Of a stretch of DNA of 50,731 nucleotides, positions 1-7,935 are shown piece by piece. Below the pieces are notes generated by a model. It was not told the DNA's origin. It ran no database searches and saw only the letters and a list, made by a program, of their open reading frames with translations. The position numbers and the translations under genes are program-made. Location: NCBI GenBank assembly GCA_903915625.1, contig CAIWTN010000208.1, positions 1 to 50,731 on the forward strand. The letters run 5' to 3'. Every line of letters starts with the position of its first letter. The first letter of the stretch is position 1. The DNA is from an uncultured Pseudomonadota bacterium. Lineage in GTDB: Bacteria > Bdellovibrionota_B > Oligoflexia > Oligoflexales > CAIYRB01.

Positions 1-256
1 CGAAAGCCTCCGATAGAATTGAAGTTATCGAATCATGCTACCGATGTGTCGGAGTTTTATCAAGAAAAGAGAATAAGTTTTATCCGCGTCAGAGCTTCAC
101 GGGGGGGGTCTGCAGATGCTCCCTATATGTCACCCGCGTCACCCTTGCCGGATTGTCTGTCCGCTACACCGGATGTTTCTTAAGTAAAATCGTTCTTTTT
201 ACGAATATGCCTACACACAGGTCGGGAGCAGTCATTGCTCAAAAAGAGGAGAACCC

Positions 257-1006
257 ATGAGACTTTATATTTTGACTCTGTTCATAGGCAGTAGCGTCGT
301 TCTTCAGAGCTGCGGAGCAGCAAGCAAAGTGGATCAGGCCGCTGAAAATGCGGTGAGCTCTGCGACTCCAGCGAGTAAAGCACAGACGCAGGCGCCAGCT
401 AGTTCAGTCGCATCAACCTATGGTTCGATGTTGGTGGAGAGTCAGACTGATCTCCCTACGTGCAACCTCGAACGCAAAGGAGCACTGGCTTACGTAAAAG
501 CTGGTGAGTCTTTTTACGTCTGTCAGGACGGATGGGAGAAGGTGGCTCTTAAAGGGGAGAAAGGTGACAAGGGTGATAAGGGCGAGGCTGTCTCAAACGC
601 CCAGACAGTCGCTCGTATTCAGATGATGAACCCATCATCTTTGAATTTTTGTAATGGCAGTTCCAGTATTGAGTTTTGTAAATTCAATGGTGGTCAGATC
701 TTGACCTATGCAGATGGCACCGTGCAAATCGCAGCAAATTGGAAATATACCTACTATTCCTCAGCGAGCACGGACTCAGATTTCGACACCATAACCAAAT
801 CGTTCACCATGCCTTCGACGTGGACGGGAGGCTTGATGGTGCTAGATAATTCTGTGCGGCGTGGTAGCGACTATAACGCGGTGTACCTAGCGTATGGCAA
901 AAAATCGGGTCAGGTATCACTTTATTACGATGACAACGATAATTATGACTTCGATGTCACAGATACTCTTCTACTCGATGTGGTCGTTGAAGACGCTGAG
1001 AAGTAA
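257..1006 (+). CDS. Lipoprotein with short collagen-like segment
   Basis: Exported lipoprotein of 249 residues, function unknown. The leader is hydrophobic from about residue 3 and ends in a lipobox (LQSC) with Cys19 as the predicted lipidated residue. An Ala/Ser/Gln-rich linker (about 20-55) follows, then a short Cys-containing region (Cys69, Cys89), then a brief collagen-like GxK/GxD run at residues 100-111. The C-terminal 130 residues are rich in Tyr, Asp and Ser and look like an all-beta domain. The ATG is preceded by an AGAGGAG-type SD at 6-7 bases. It stands alone, with debris downstream. Similar short collagen-like inserts separate a lipid anchor from a beta domain in other surface lipoproteins, but nothing here indicates a ligand. 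Confidence 0.8.
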   Translation: MRLYILTLFIGSSVVLQSCGAASKVDQAAENAVSSATPASKAQTQAPASSVASTYGSMLVESQTDLPTCNLERKGALAYVKAGESFYVCQDGWEKVALKGEKGDKGDKGEAVSNAQTVARIQMMNPSSLNFCNGSSSIEFCKFNGGQILTYADGTVQIAANWKYTYYSSASTDSDFDTITKSFTMPSTWTGGLMVLDNSVRRGSDYNAVYLAYGKKSGQVSLYYDDNDNYDFDVTDTLLLDVVVEDAEK

Positions 1007-1515
1007 TCACCATCCCAAATAACGGTGCTGGACTATGTATCTGGCACCGCGTTTACAGGATCGATTGCTAAAATTTTGGCGAGAGAACTAAGCGGGAGGT
1101 GGCGATGCCGCTGATCTTCTCTATTGTCACGTTGTCGGCAAGTGGCCGCGAATTTGGCATCTGGGGCATGCGTTGGGTGGGGCTGCGGGATATGCAGCTG
1201 GATTTTTGATTGGTTAGTAGCTTTCACTGTTAGCAATTTTAGAGATGAGCCACGTTTGATCAGTACATCGCCCGCACGTACAAATGTCATTGGTAAATGC
1301 AGCGTGGTCATGGATGATCCCCCTCGTGGAGGTGGATCGGCGCGCTGGTGCAGCAACTTTATGCTATGGCGTAGGCGGTTCCTTGGGAGACCGGTGTCTC
1401 GGCGCTGGATTTGGTTATCTATCTGTTTTTATTCATTTTTATTGGATTTTGAAGCTGCCTTAAGAATTTGATGTAAACTACCGATAGGTATATTGGATAG
1501 ACCAATAGGATTCGT
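1007..1515. other. Gene-poor stretch with possible gene debris
   Basis: I see no intact gene here. An imperfect terminator candidate, CGGTGC (1023-1028) and GCACCG (1044-1049), follows the lipoprotein but has no T tract. Just beyond, plus-strand frames look protein-like but broken: one frame reads AFTGSIAKILARELSG (from 1049), and after a shift another reads HLGHALGGAAGYAAGFLIG ending in two stops near 1210. The second resembles the last membrane helix of a rhomboid-like protein. A 34-codon ORF at 1105-1209 has an apparent GGGAGG SD but its sequence is not convincing. The longer plus and minus frames across 1033-1471 have no recognisable content. Confidence 0.4.
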
Positions 1516-2262
1516 ATGCGCTTCCGTAACTCACTGAAAACATTAGATACGAAGACCCGGGATGAGCTTTTACAGCTATTTGACCGGGTCTCGTATTCGC
1601 TAGGTTTTGCATCGCTATCGACCACAACTTTCGCACCGTTGGACATAGAGGCTTCTATTGTCCTCGGTGCTTACCTACTGAGCCAGCGCGAACTTCGCCT
1701 CTCTCGCTTTGTGCCAGCACTGGTGCTTTGGCTTCAGCGCTATCACGGCTTGGTGAATGCACACAAACTGATAAAGATGACTTCGACAGCAGAAGCTGAA
1801 CTAGGTGATCTAGCTCTCATGCGTTTAGTAGCTCATGTTTTGAAACACTGTGATTCGCGTAAGTACAAAAACATGAACATCGCACCGCTGCACGAGCCCT
1901 TCTACCTGGAACCTCGGCTAAAAATTTTGGTTGATACGAAAGTTCAGCAGGAGGGATATTACCTTTCCATGCCCGCCGATCTAGGCATCATGATTTCAAG
2001 ATCTGGGCTGCAACTTCGCGACTCCGATCTGATTTCAGAAGATAACTACCTCAAGCGTAATGAGCAGCTTCGATTGCGATTATTGAATGGTGTTACTTAT
2101 AGGACTGATGCTGCTATTCTCCTCAGAGATCATCCTACAATCAGCGCGAAGGAATTATCCGACACTTTATGCCTAAGTTATGAACCGGCGCACAGATTGA
2201 CATCGGAGATTGCAAAATACAGATCTCTTGGTTTTGACTTAACACCCGGATGGTCAAAGTGA
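1516..2262 (+). CDS. HTH-type protein partnered with a nucleotidyltransferase
   Basis: Protein of 248 residues without a family I can name. Its C-terminal part (about 197-240) has the pattern of a winged or helix-turn-helix domain (a run of short helices with TISAKELSDTL), so DNA binding is plausible. The preceding 190 residues look alpha-helical and contain no export signal. It overlaps the next gene by 13 bases, and that gene begins like an AbiEii/DUF6036-type nucleotidyltransferase. Such HTH-plus-nucleotidyltransferase pairs occur as type IV toxin-antitoxin or phage-defence modules, with the HTH protein as antitoxin or regulator. That role is inferred only from order and overlap. The presumed toxin partner is truncated, so the module is probably dead. 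Confidence 0.65.
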   Translation: MRFRNSLKTLDTKTRDELLQLFDRVSYSLGFASLSTTTFAPLDIEASIVLGAYLLSQRELRLSRFVPALVLWLQRYHGLVNAHKLIKMTSTAEAELGDLALMRLVAHVLKHCDSRKYKNMNIAPLHEPFYLEPRLKILVDTKVQQEGYYLSMPADLGIMISRSGLQLRDSDLISEDNYLKRNEQLRLRLLNGVTYRTDAAILLRDHPTISAKELSDTLCLSYEPAHRLTSEIAKYRSLGFDLTPGWSK

Positions 2263-2477
2263 ACAGTATCGACATCAACTTAATTAGCCTATTTGATCAA
2301 CACTTAGCAGCAGCGGGTTTATCCTACAAAGCATCCATTATCGGTGGTGCAGCAATTTTATTGATCGCTAATAGCCAGAGGGCAACGGGTGATATCGATA
2401 GCCTTTTGAAAATACCATATGAGATTAAGTCGGAGATTTCATCAGTTGAACTTCGAAGCTATGGCTGTACCAATTAA
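2250..2477 (+). pseudogene. Truncated nucleotidyltransferase (AbiEii/DUF6036-like)
   Basis: Only 75 codons remain. Residues 31-52 contain the nucleotidyltransferase signature: a GGAA turn after a beta strand, then a strand ending in TGDID, whose two Asp residues would bind metal. Intact family members run to roughly 150-250 residues and continue with a second Asp-bearing region and a helical C-terminal domain; this frame stops before that. The other two frames downstream do not clearly resume the family. The start lies inside the upstream HTH gene, which implies translational coupling. Probably the decayed catalytic half of a toxin-antitoxin-like pair. A functional minimal protein cannot be excluded but seems unlikely. 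Confidence 0.6.
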
Positions 2478-2604
2478 TATAGTAGCGACTGCAAATCGAC
2501 CGGGTAAAGCTAAGTTTGATTGTTGGATTTGTTTCATGGCGCCGCCTTTCGCAAAGAAATAAAAATCGACAAGTTTATTTGTCGATCGTCCCATTAACTC
2601 TTAA

Positions 2605-2772
2605 TCGTTCGGCCATAGCTCTGCAGAAAGTATCGCAACGGTGTCTGCTAGCCTTGCTTTCGATGCGAGTGACCGTCCTCACGTTTGCTATTACGATTCA
2701 ACGCAAGGGAATCTGGTTTACGGAAATAAAGACGTGAACTCTGGTCAATCCCAGTCAGCATGGCTATGCTAA
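2605..2772 (+). pseudogene. Orphan beta-propeller repeat fragment
   Basis: An open frame of 55 codons between two stops, with no start codon. It contains a segment that looks like a blade of a secreted beta-propeller: SLAFDASDRPHVCYYDS, followed by a GNLVYGNKD strand. This matches the common pattern 'SLAfDssGrPHisYYDstnGdLkYa' found as tandem repeats in large exported proteins. Only one complete blade is visible, and nothing in frame upstream or downstream continues it. I read it as the tail of a lost gene left next to the truncated nucleotidyltransferase. Weak but specific evidence; no sign of an insertion sequence around it. Confidence 0.45.
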
Positions 2773-2812
2773 GCAAGCTAATCATGTCGTATAATTAAAA
2801 AGGATTGACGCG

Positions 2813-3178
2813 ATGGACCCTTTCCTCTGTGAAGTCTGTCATCGACCTGGTCCAGAGCCCATTTGTTCGCGACGATGCCAAGGTTTAAGGAAACTGAAAT
2901 CCTCGTTAAATACAGCAGAAGTCCGCCGAAGAATCTTAGAGGAACTTGCCAAACTTAATAAGGACACCAGCATCTGTCCGGGGCGCTTGGCAAAGATCGT
3001 CTTAGACAGTTTGGAAATCAATTTGAAAGAGGAACGTGACGCACTAAGCCTCTTGCGTGAGGCGCTTTTTACCATGCGGGATGAAGGTCTTCTGCGCTTT
3101 TTTCAGAAAAATGTTTTGGTACCAAAGGGCAAGGGTCCCATGGATCTCAGGGGGCCTTTCCGGTTGAAGCGTAAGTGA
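2813..3178 (+). CDS. DUF3253 protein with N-terminal Cys4 motif
   Basis: Small cytoplasmic protein of 121 residues. Residues 6-22 carry four cysteines spaced C-x2-C-x8-C-x3-C, a likely zinc ribbon. Residues 36-121 match the DUF3253 winged-helix-like domain: a helical start, the conserved ICPGRLAK segment, a helix with the MRDEGLLRF pattern, and the closing GPFRLKR motif. DUF3253 proteins often carry such an N-terminal Cys motif (DUF2256-like); their biochemical role is not known to me. The ATG at 2813 follows an AAGGA SD by nine bases. The gene is isolated, with debris upstream and a 300-base gap downstream. Confidence 0.8.
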   Translation: MDPFLCEVCHRPGPEPICSRRCQGLRKLKSSLNTAEVRRRILEELAKLNKDTSICPGRLAKIVLDSLEINLKEERDALSLLREALFTMRDEGLLRFFQKNVLVPKGKGPMDLRGPFRLKRK

Positions 3179-3480
3179 GTTTCGCGAACTGGTCGCTCTG
3201 GCTTGATGATGGTGACAAATGACGGGAATTTCGTAGGTTGGCCTCAGTTCTCGGCCCCATGCGCCTATGCGCCCAATATTCGTCGGAGGGAGAAAGCCTA
3301 GTGTTCGCGTTATTCGCATGGCCAACTACCTGCTGCGCCTTCTCGAGGGCGCGAACAGGTGGCAGGTAAAAAAGTGATATATTACAGCGAGTCCTCGTTG
3401 TGTCGCGAGTCGAAACATCAGTGACTCGCTTCCGGTACTGAGGTGCGGCGCCCGGGTAAGCGAGTCACTTCAATGATAGT
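3179..3480. other. Intergenic stretch between convergent genes
   Basis: About 300 bases with no credible gene. The minus-strand frame across 3044-3325 overlaps the DUF3253 gene antisense and has no recognisable content. The only structured element is the long inverted repeat at 3421-3468, listed separately. A GCGAGTCG element at 3406-3413 partly repeats the arm of that hairpin. Confidence 0.5.
3421..3468 (-). terminator. Strong hairpin after the 3481-4413 lipoprotein gene
   Basis: Perfect 11-base inverted repeat: GTGACTCGCTT at 3421-3431 and its complement at 3458-3468, enclosing a GC-rich 26-base loop. It starts 12 bases past the stop of the minus-strand lipoprotein gene, where a transcription terminator would be expected. 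The T tract of a canonical Rho-independent terminator is missing on both sides, so it may instead stabilise the mRNA end or bind a protein. Confidence 0.45.
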
Positions 3481-4413
3481 TCAGCGGGACTTTAGCTCTT
3501 GGATCTTAAGTGCAGTCTCGGTTGGATAACCCTCGTATGAGAGTACGCGGCTTACAGCGTCAGAATTAACCCTGCCTGTTACCTCGGTGAAATTTGCAGT
3601 CGGGCACTGCGTGTAAGGATTAGCGAAAACAGTCACCTTGGCCCAGCTCTTTGTCTCGCTCTGTTCAAAGGCGTAAAGAACCTTGAGTGTGCCAGCCGCG
3701 ATGTCACAGATGCTGCCGTCGTCCCGCACGAAAGGGGTCGGCTTTTCGATTTTCAGGCGCTCCTCTAGTTTGGCTTTGGGGTCACACGAGTCTTCGATAT
3801 CGGTCGTTTTGATGCGCGCCAGCCCACCGTCCCAGCGGATCTCTTGGAAGCCATTAGCGTCGGCTTTGGAAATGGTTCTGCTGAGAATTTCACCGTTCTG
3901 AGCGCTGGCAATTACTTCGTCCTTGGCAACAGCATAAATGGAAGCTTTGTCATTGGCTTTGCCGGCTACTAGCACATCACCGCAAACCTGCCGGCCCATT
4001 GTATTCCAGGCGACCTTGACCGCGATAGATTTTTTAGCCTGCGTGTTTAGGTCTTTATCGCATCTAAGTGTGAAATCACTGTTCGTTCCGATATGGACGA
4101 CGTAGGATTCGGTCGTGGTCGGCACGACTTTAAAGGTGGGGAGCTCATCTGCCGTGGTCTCTAGCAGGCAAGACTTGGCGTTAGAACTCCAGCTGAGCTT
4201 AACGTTAACATCTTGCGAGTCTTTGCCCAGGACTACGAACTTGCGATCGGCAGTGAAACTTTTAATAGTCAACTGCTTATCGTTTAGTGGCAACTGAGGT
4301 GTGTCAGTCAGCTCGGGTTTGGTAGGAGCAATTTCTTTAGACTTTTTCTTTGCTTGTCCGCATGCGGCCAAAACTGCAAGTGAAAGCAGGCTTGAGATAA
4401 ACCTTGATGTCAT
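3481..4413 (-). CDS. Lipoprotein of unknown function
   Basis: Exported lipoprotein of about 310 residues. The leader (MTSRFISSLLSLAVLAACG) ends in a clear lipobox, LAAC. A Lys-rich and Pro-rich linker follows. The middle part contains several Cys residues and strands resembling an Ig-like/CARDB-type fold (about 45-130), followed by a second Cys-containing beta-rich segment with the pattern ICDIAAGTLKVLY. I do not recognise a family. I prefer the ATG at 4413, which has CCGGAA a few bases upstream and gives a normal signal peptide; an in-frame GTG at 4452 would only add a hydrophilic extension. The gene is divergent from the secreted protein at 4692. Confidence 0.75.
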   Translation of the reverse strand: MTSRFISSLLSLAVLAACGQAKKKSKEIAPTKPELTDTPQLPLNDKQLTIKSFTADRKFVVLGKDSQDVNVKLSWSSNAKSCLLETTADELPTFKVVPTTTESYVVHIGTNSDFTLRCDKDLNTQAKKSIAVKVAWNTMGRQVCGDVLVAGKANDKASIYAVAKDEVIASAQNGEILSRTISKADANGFQEIRWDGGLARIKTTDIEDSCDPKAKLEERLKIEKPTPFVRDDGSICDIAAGTLKVLYAFEQSETKSWAKVTVFANPYTQCPTANFTEVTGRVNSDAVSRVLSYEGYPTETALKIQELKSR

Positions 4414-4633
4414 AGTGTGTTTCCGGTTGATCGAGTGTGATAAATCAGGCACGTCGCGGCGTGTACTATATTAGGTCTCTCCTTTCAAGAGATAAAGTAG
4501 ACTAGATACGTCGGTGTCGAACCGGTTTCATTAAGAGCGATTTACAAGAGAGTCGCAGCTAGTTGCGGTGCCGAGATCGTTTTTATCGAACAGCTCCATC
4601 GCTTTTTACAAATGTATAATTACCTGTAACTGT

Positions 4634-4660
4634 TTGACAAAGTAGCTGCTCATCGATAAG
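4634..4660 (+). promoter_or_regulatory. Possible sigma-70-type promoter for 4692 gene
   Basis: TTGACA (4634-4639) is a perfect -35 box. GATAAG (4655-4660), a 4-of-6 match, sits 15 bases downstream and about 30 bases before the ATG of the secreted protein gene. The spacing is on the short side. A separate TATAAT at 4615-4620 has no matching -35. Moderate support only. Confidence 0.4.
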
Positions 4661-4691
4661 AGACCTCCGTGACTAAACAAAGGAGGCTCCC

Positions 4692-5222
4692 ATGCAGAAA
4701 CTTTTGACTTCGATATTTATGATGGCTTTAGCTTTGAGTTTTAATGCCCAACCACTTCAGGCCCAAGTTGCATTCGATCGACTCACCTGTGTTGAGAAGG
4801 GCTACACCTCTAAGACCTTAGAGATCCGCAGTATCGGTGACCGCCTGTTGGTTCTGATCGAAGAACCTTACGTGGTTCAAACCCATCCTCAGATTTCACC
4901 ACGCTACATAGAGTTTGATATCCCGGCGGACCGATGTCAGACGGGCTCCGACGGTGCACTTTCATGTACCGAGGCATCGGGCACTTTCAGAGCTGGAGCC
5001 ACGAAGTCGTCGCTACAAAAGTATAGCTATCAGTCCTTGTCCTTTTCGCTGGAAAGTCTGAGATCGTCTTCAGATGGCCCGGGCACTGTCGTGACTTTGA
5101 AGGTCTCTGGTAAAGATGTGGCCTCCGAGTTCGTGGACGATCTTGTCTTCATCACGCGGCCAGGCGGAGACTCAGCATTTGTGTCTTACTGCAAGATCGA
5201 TGGCGCTCTAATAAACGATTAA
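4692..5222 (+). CDS. Secreted protein of unknown function
   Basis: Protein of 176 residues with a standard Sec signal peptide: short Lys-bearing n-region, hydrophobic core to about residue 17, and a likely cleavage after LQA near residue 24. The mature part is beta-rich, with Cys residues near 33, 77, 87 and 167 that could form disulfides. It lacks a lipobox and any membrane segment, so it is probably soluble in the periplasm or released. An AGGAGG SD six bases before the ATG predicts efficient translation. I do not recognise the family. It is monocistronic, with a palindromic hairpin just downstream. Confidence 0.75.
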   Translation: MQKLLTSIFMMALALSFNAQPLQAQVAFDRLTCVEKGYTSKTLEIRSIGDRLLVLIEEPYVVQTHPQISPRYIEFDIPADRCQTGSDGALSCTEASGTFRAGATKSSLQKYSYQSLSFSLESLRSSSDGPGTVVTLKVSGKDVASEFVDDLVFITRPGGDSAFVSYCKIDGALIND

Positions 5223-5237
5223 AAATCCGAATACCCC

Positions 5238-5276
5238 TGATCAGATATAGGCATACTTAGTGGCTGTATCTGATCA
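5238..5276 (+). terminator. Palindromic hairpin after secreted protein gene
   Basis: Perfect 10-base inverted repeat, TGATCAGATA (5238-5247) and its complement (5267-5276), with a 19-base loop, beginning 16 bases after the stop codon. It lies between convergent genes and could act on either strand. No long T run follows, so termination efficiency is uncertain. The TGATCA core could also be a protein-binding dyad. Confidence 0.4.
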
Positions 5277-5344
5277 TAATCGTAAGTCGCAGGGGGTGTT
5301 GGGTGCTGCCTGCCGCCCCTCTCGAGCCAGATTTTGCCAGTTAA

Positions 5345-5668
5345 TCAAGAGATTTTTTGCACAAGAATTTCATACCTGCCCACAAAGTTGTCGCCTGGCG
5401 GTAGGCCCTCGATGCGGACTGTTTGTGCTAATGGGGGCTGAATGTCGGTTCCGAAGCATAATTCGTCAATGGTGGTGCAAAGCTCAGCAGCTACTTTTTT
5501 TAGGTGGTCGAGGCGACGCGGTGTGACGCCAGCTAGCCAGTCAGAAATAACTTGCTTAGGTACTCCAGTGCGGCGAGCGAGGTCCGCGGCTGTCATGGCG
5601 CGAAAGTCTAGTTCGGTCTTCAGGCGCTTGCGGAGGACTAAGCTATTACTGTCATCTGGCTTTGGCAT
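5345..5668 (-). CDS. Cro/CI-type HTH regulator
   Basis: Protein of 107 residues with a Cro/CI (XRE) DNA-binding domain at about 14-68. The recognition region is visible as TAADLARRTGVPKQVISDWLAG, trimmed here to its key residues Leu-Ala-x-x-x-Gly-Val-x-x-x-x-Ile-Ser-x-Trp, followed by a helix that starts at the LDHLKKVA segment. The last 35 residues are not conserved that I can tell and may be a dimerisation or sensing tail. It is an orphan with no obvious target operon; the flanking genes encode a secreted protein (convergent) and an FkbM methyltransferase (same strand, upstream). A small GTTT-N5-AAAC dyad lies upstream near 5729-5741 and could be an autoregulatory site, but it is weak. Confidence 0.8.
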   Translation of the reverse strand: MPKPDDSNSLVLRKRLKTELDFRAMTAADLARRTGVPKQVISDWLAGVTPRRLDHLKKVAAELCTTIDELCFGTDIQPPLAQTVRIEGLPPGDNFVGRYEILVQKIS

Positions 5669-5905
5669 GGCAGCATTTCCCTGCTTTTTTAATCACAAAA
5701 AGCTCGTCTAGTTTGTTTCTCTAAGTACGTTTAGTCGAAACTACATAGGTAAAAAGTCGCCTTAACACTGACTGGGTCCGCTACGACGGACGATCAGATT
5801 TTGTTACCTAAGTTTATGCACATAGTGCCCGTAATCTTGACGGGATTCAAGTCTCGATCTCCGTAGCCTACTCATGCCTAGCAAGTGAGGTGGCTCGAGG
5901 TGTGT

Positions 5906-6751
5906 TCAGAAGTTCATGTTTTCCACCAAGACGTCGTATGACATCCCGCCGACTGCTGGCTGTGATTTATATAGAAGGCGCGGCAAAGCGCCCTTCATGC
6001 GAGCCATAAGCGCCCATAGGCGGGTCTCGGGCATAGCGCCCTCGCGATCCATGGAGCACTCGATGTAAAGGTAGCGCCATCGAATATCGATGAGTCCTTG
6101 AAGAACTTGTTCCTCGGCACCTTCTGTGTCGATTTTGATCAGGTCGAAGGTTTGCGGCAGGCCCAGTTCTTGGCATGTCTCCGGAGTCAAAGAAATCACG
6201 GAGACTTCAGTTTTAATAGTCGTGGTTGTCAGCAAGTTTGCCGCGGCATTCGAGGCAAAGAAAGATCCCTGCGCCGATTTTTGAGGTACATAGTAAAAAT
6301 CGATGGTGGCTTGTTGCCGGCCGAGGGCATGAGGCAGTGTTATCCAGCCGGGATCGTGGTGGGCGTTCTTTTGCAGTAGCGGGTAAATATCGCGATTAGG
6401 CTCAAAGGAGTAGATTATTGTTCCTGGCGAGTAGTATCGCCAGGTCGCGGCAAACTGACCTAGGTTGGCTCCTACGTCTAGTAGCGAGCTGATAGCTAAT
6501 GTGTCGATATAGTCTTTCAGAGTCTCTATTTCTTGCGGGTAGTGCTGGAGCAAGGTCGGAGTCCAGTAGTTGTCATAGTAAAAATGTGAGCCTAGATAGC
6601 GGATGTCACGTCGCGCGGTAAGAAGCGCGATATACTTGCTGACCAAGTAGACTAGTCTGTCGGCGATGGAAATATGATGCGCAGCTAGAAATCTAAAATC
6701 GGAAAGAAAATTCAAGCTGGCCTTAGAAAGAAGTAGACGAAGCTTCGACAT
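5906..6751 (-). CDS. FkbM-family methyltransferase
   Basis: S-adenosylmethionine-dependent methyltransferase of 281 residues, probably acting on a sugar hydroxyl or a related small substrate. SAM-binding motif I is the DVGANLGQ segment near residue 92. The acidic strand end is SFEPN, and the family motif LIKIDTEGAEEQVLQG lies near 205-220. These place it in the FkbM family (Methyltransf_21). The N-terminal 60 residues are basic and aromatic and may contact a membrane. The ATG at 6751 has a GAGG four bases upstream. It is not in a polysaccharide cluster: neighbours are an orphan HTH protein and a lipid-kinase-like gene, so the substrate cannot be inferred. Confidence 0.88.
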   Translation of the reverse strand: MSKLRLLLSKASLNFLSDFRFLAAHHISIADRLVYLVSKYIALLTARRDIRYLGSHFYYDNYWTPTLLQHYPQEIETLKDYIDTLAISSLLDVGANLGQFAATWRYYSPGTIIYSFEPNRDIYPLLQKNAHHDPGWITLPHALGRQQATIDFYYVPQKSAQGSFFASNAAANLLTTTTIKTEVSVISLTPETCQELGLPQTFDLIKIDTEGAEEQVLQGLIDIRWRYLYIECSMDREGAMPETRLWALMARMKGALPRLLYKSQPAVGGMSYDVLVENMNF

Positions 6752-7239
6752 AAGACCTCACAGAAGTGGTCCTCGACATTTCATGACTAATGACAGGTGC
6801 TACTTAAAACTTCGGCTATATTTAGCGTAGACATGGCAAAAGTCCGCCACCCTAGCCATAAGTCCGCCATGGGATAAAAAATGTCGTCTGTAGGAGACTT
6901 CGTGGGTAGGTCGAGCAGTGGCTAGACAGATAAGTGCTGTGTTGTCTCTTGTCGTTCCGCGAGTGGCTGCGGCCGACCACAAGTCGCGTATAAAGCCATC
7001 AATTGCTGGCGGGGACGAGCGCTGGCGCCAACGCACCTAAATGATTAAATCTAAATAAATGGGGATAAATGACCAGGATTCAGTAGTTTGGCTTCAGTGC
7101 CTGACCCCATTCAGACCAGGATGACTGCTGCTGGTCTAATGGGTTAGAATCTTTGGTAGACCATGCGCAAATAATCATTACCCACGCACTTCCGCTCAAT
7201 GTGAGGAGCAAGGCGTGGGCATACTGCCAAGGATACACG
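6752..7239. other. Intergenic region before the polyprenol-kinase-like gene
   Basis: About 490 bases without a gene I can support. Minus-strand frames (6800-7036 and 7080-7268) have low-complexity, Arg-rich or Ser-rich products with no family resemblance. A short direct repeat GACCAGGAT occurs at about 7070 and 7115. The in-frame 29-codon extension of the next gene (from 7153) falls in this region and does not look coding. Confidence 0.4.
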
Positions 7240-7935
7240 ATGCCAAGCACCTTGGACTTAATGGTCATCTGCGTCTACCTGGCCATCGGTGCAAGTATTT
7301 TTCTTATCGGTGCTTTGCTTAGGCCGTGGCTAGATGGTTTATGTCTAAGGATGCGTCTTCGCTTCGATGGTAGCGAGGTCTCTCGCAAATTTGCCCATAT
7401 CAGCTGCGCATGTTTTATCGCCTATCTTCCCTTTACTGGCGCCAGCTGGCGCTCAGGTGTGGGAATCGGCGTGGCCATCGTCGTGTCGTTCTTGATCCTA
7501 ATCAAATCACGGCGCCTATCAAAGCCCTTTAGCTATCTCTTCAATAACCGTGATGGTTCTGTGATTTTTGCTGTTGGGATTATTTTCATGTCGCTCGCTT
7601 ACTTTGATAAGCCGCAGATTTTCTGTCTGTCTTTTTTAATTCTGGCGTTCGCTGATCCCGCCGCCGCTTTTACGGGCATGAGCTGCAAAAGCAGGCCGTT
7701 TTTAGGAAAATCGCGCGCGGGATTCTGTGCTCACTTTCTTGTGGCAGCTGCGGTAATCGTGGGTTTCTTGGTGCTGACTACAGAGTTTCCACTGCATTTA
7801 GTCGTGTTGATGGCAGTCTTTTTGGCGCTCGCTATCTCCTGTGTGGAGAGCCTGTCTAACCGGGGATTCGATAATTTAACGGTCCCACTTGCAAGCTCCG
7901 CTGGCATGAGCGGAATCATATATCTAATTGGATAA
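7240..7935 (+). CDS. Dolichol/phytol-kinase-like integral membrane protein
   Basis: Integral membrane protein of about 231 residues with seven or so hydrophobic segments, related to the CTP-dependent polyprenol kinases and phosphatidate cytidylyltransferases (SEC59/VTE5-like). Visible motifs are VSRKFAHISCA, whose His is conserved in the family; the DPAAAFTG segment after a membrane helix; FLGKSRAGFCAH, equivalent to the GKSlaGS motif; and the C-terminal ESLSNRGFDNLTVPL signature. A likely reaction is phosphorylation of a long-chain isoprenoid alcohol. I chose the ATG at 7240, preceded by AAGG, because the upstream 29 codons are hydrophilic and unlike the family. The last 20 bases overlap the convergent SDR gene. 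Confidence 0.8.
   Translation: MPSTLDLMVICVYLAIGASIFLIGALLRPWLDGLCLRMRLRFDGSEVSRKFAHISCACFIAYLPFTGASWRSGVGIGVAIVVSFLILIKSRRLSKPFSYLFNNRDGSVIFAVGIIFMSLAYFDKPQIFCLSFLILAFADPAAAFTGMSCKSRPFLGKSRAGFCAHFLVAAAVIVGFLVLTTEFPLHLVVLMAVFLALAISCVESLSNRGFDNLTVPLASSAGMSGIIYLIG

Noticed and set aside
1124-1471. Plus-strand frame of 115 codons as a gene
   Set aside because: No recognisable domain, unusual Trp and Arg content, and no SD; the region looks like debris.
2516-2737. Frame of 73 codons as continuation of the nucleotidyltransferase
   Set aside because: It shows none of the family's later motifs and overlaps the frame that carries the beta-propeller blade.
6800-7036. Minus-strand frame of 78 codons as a gene
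   Set aside because: Arg/Ser-rich product without family resemblance or a convincing ribosome site.
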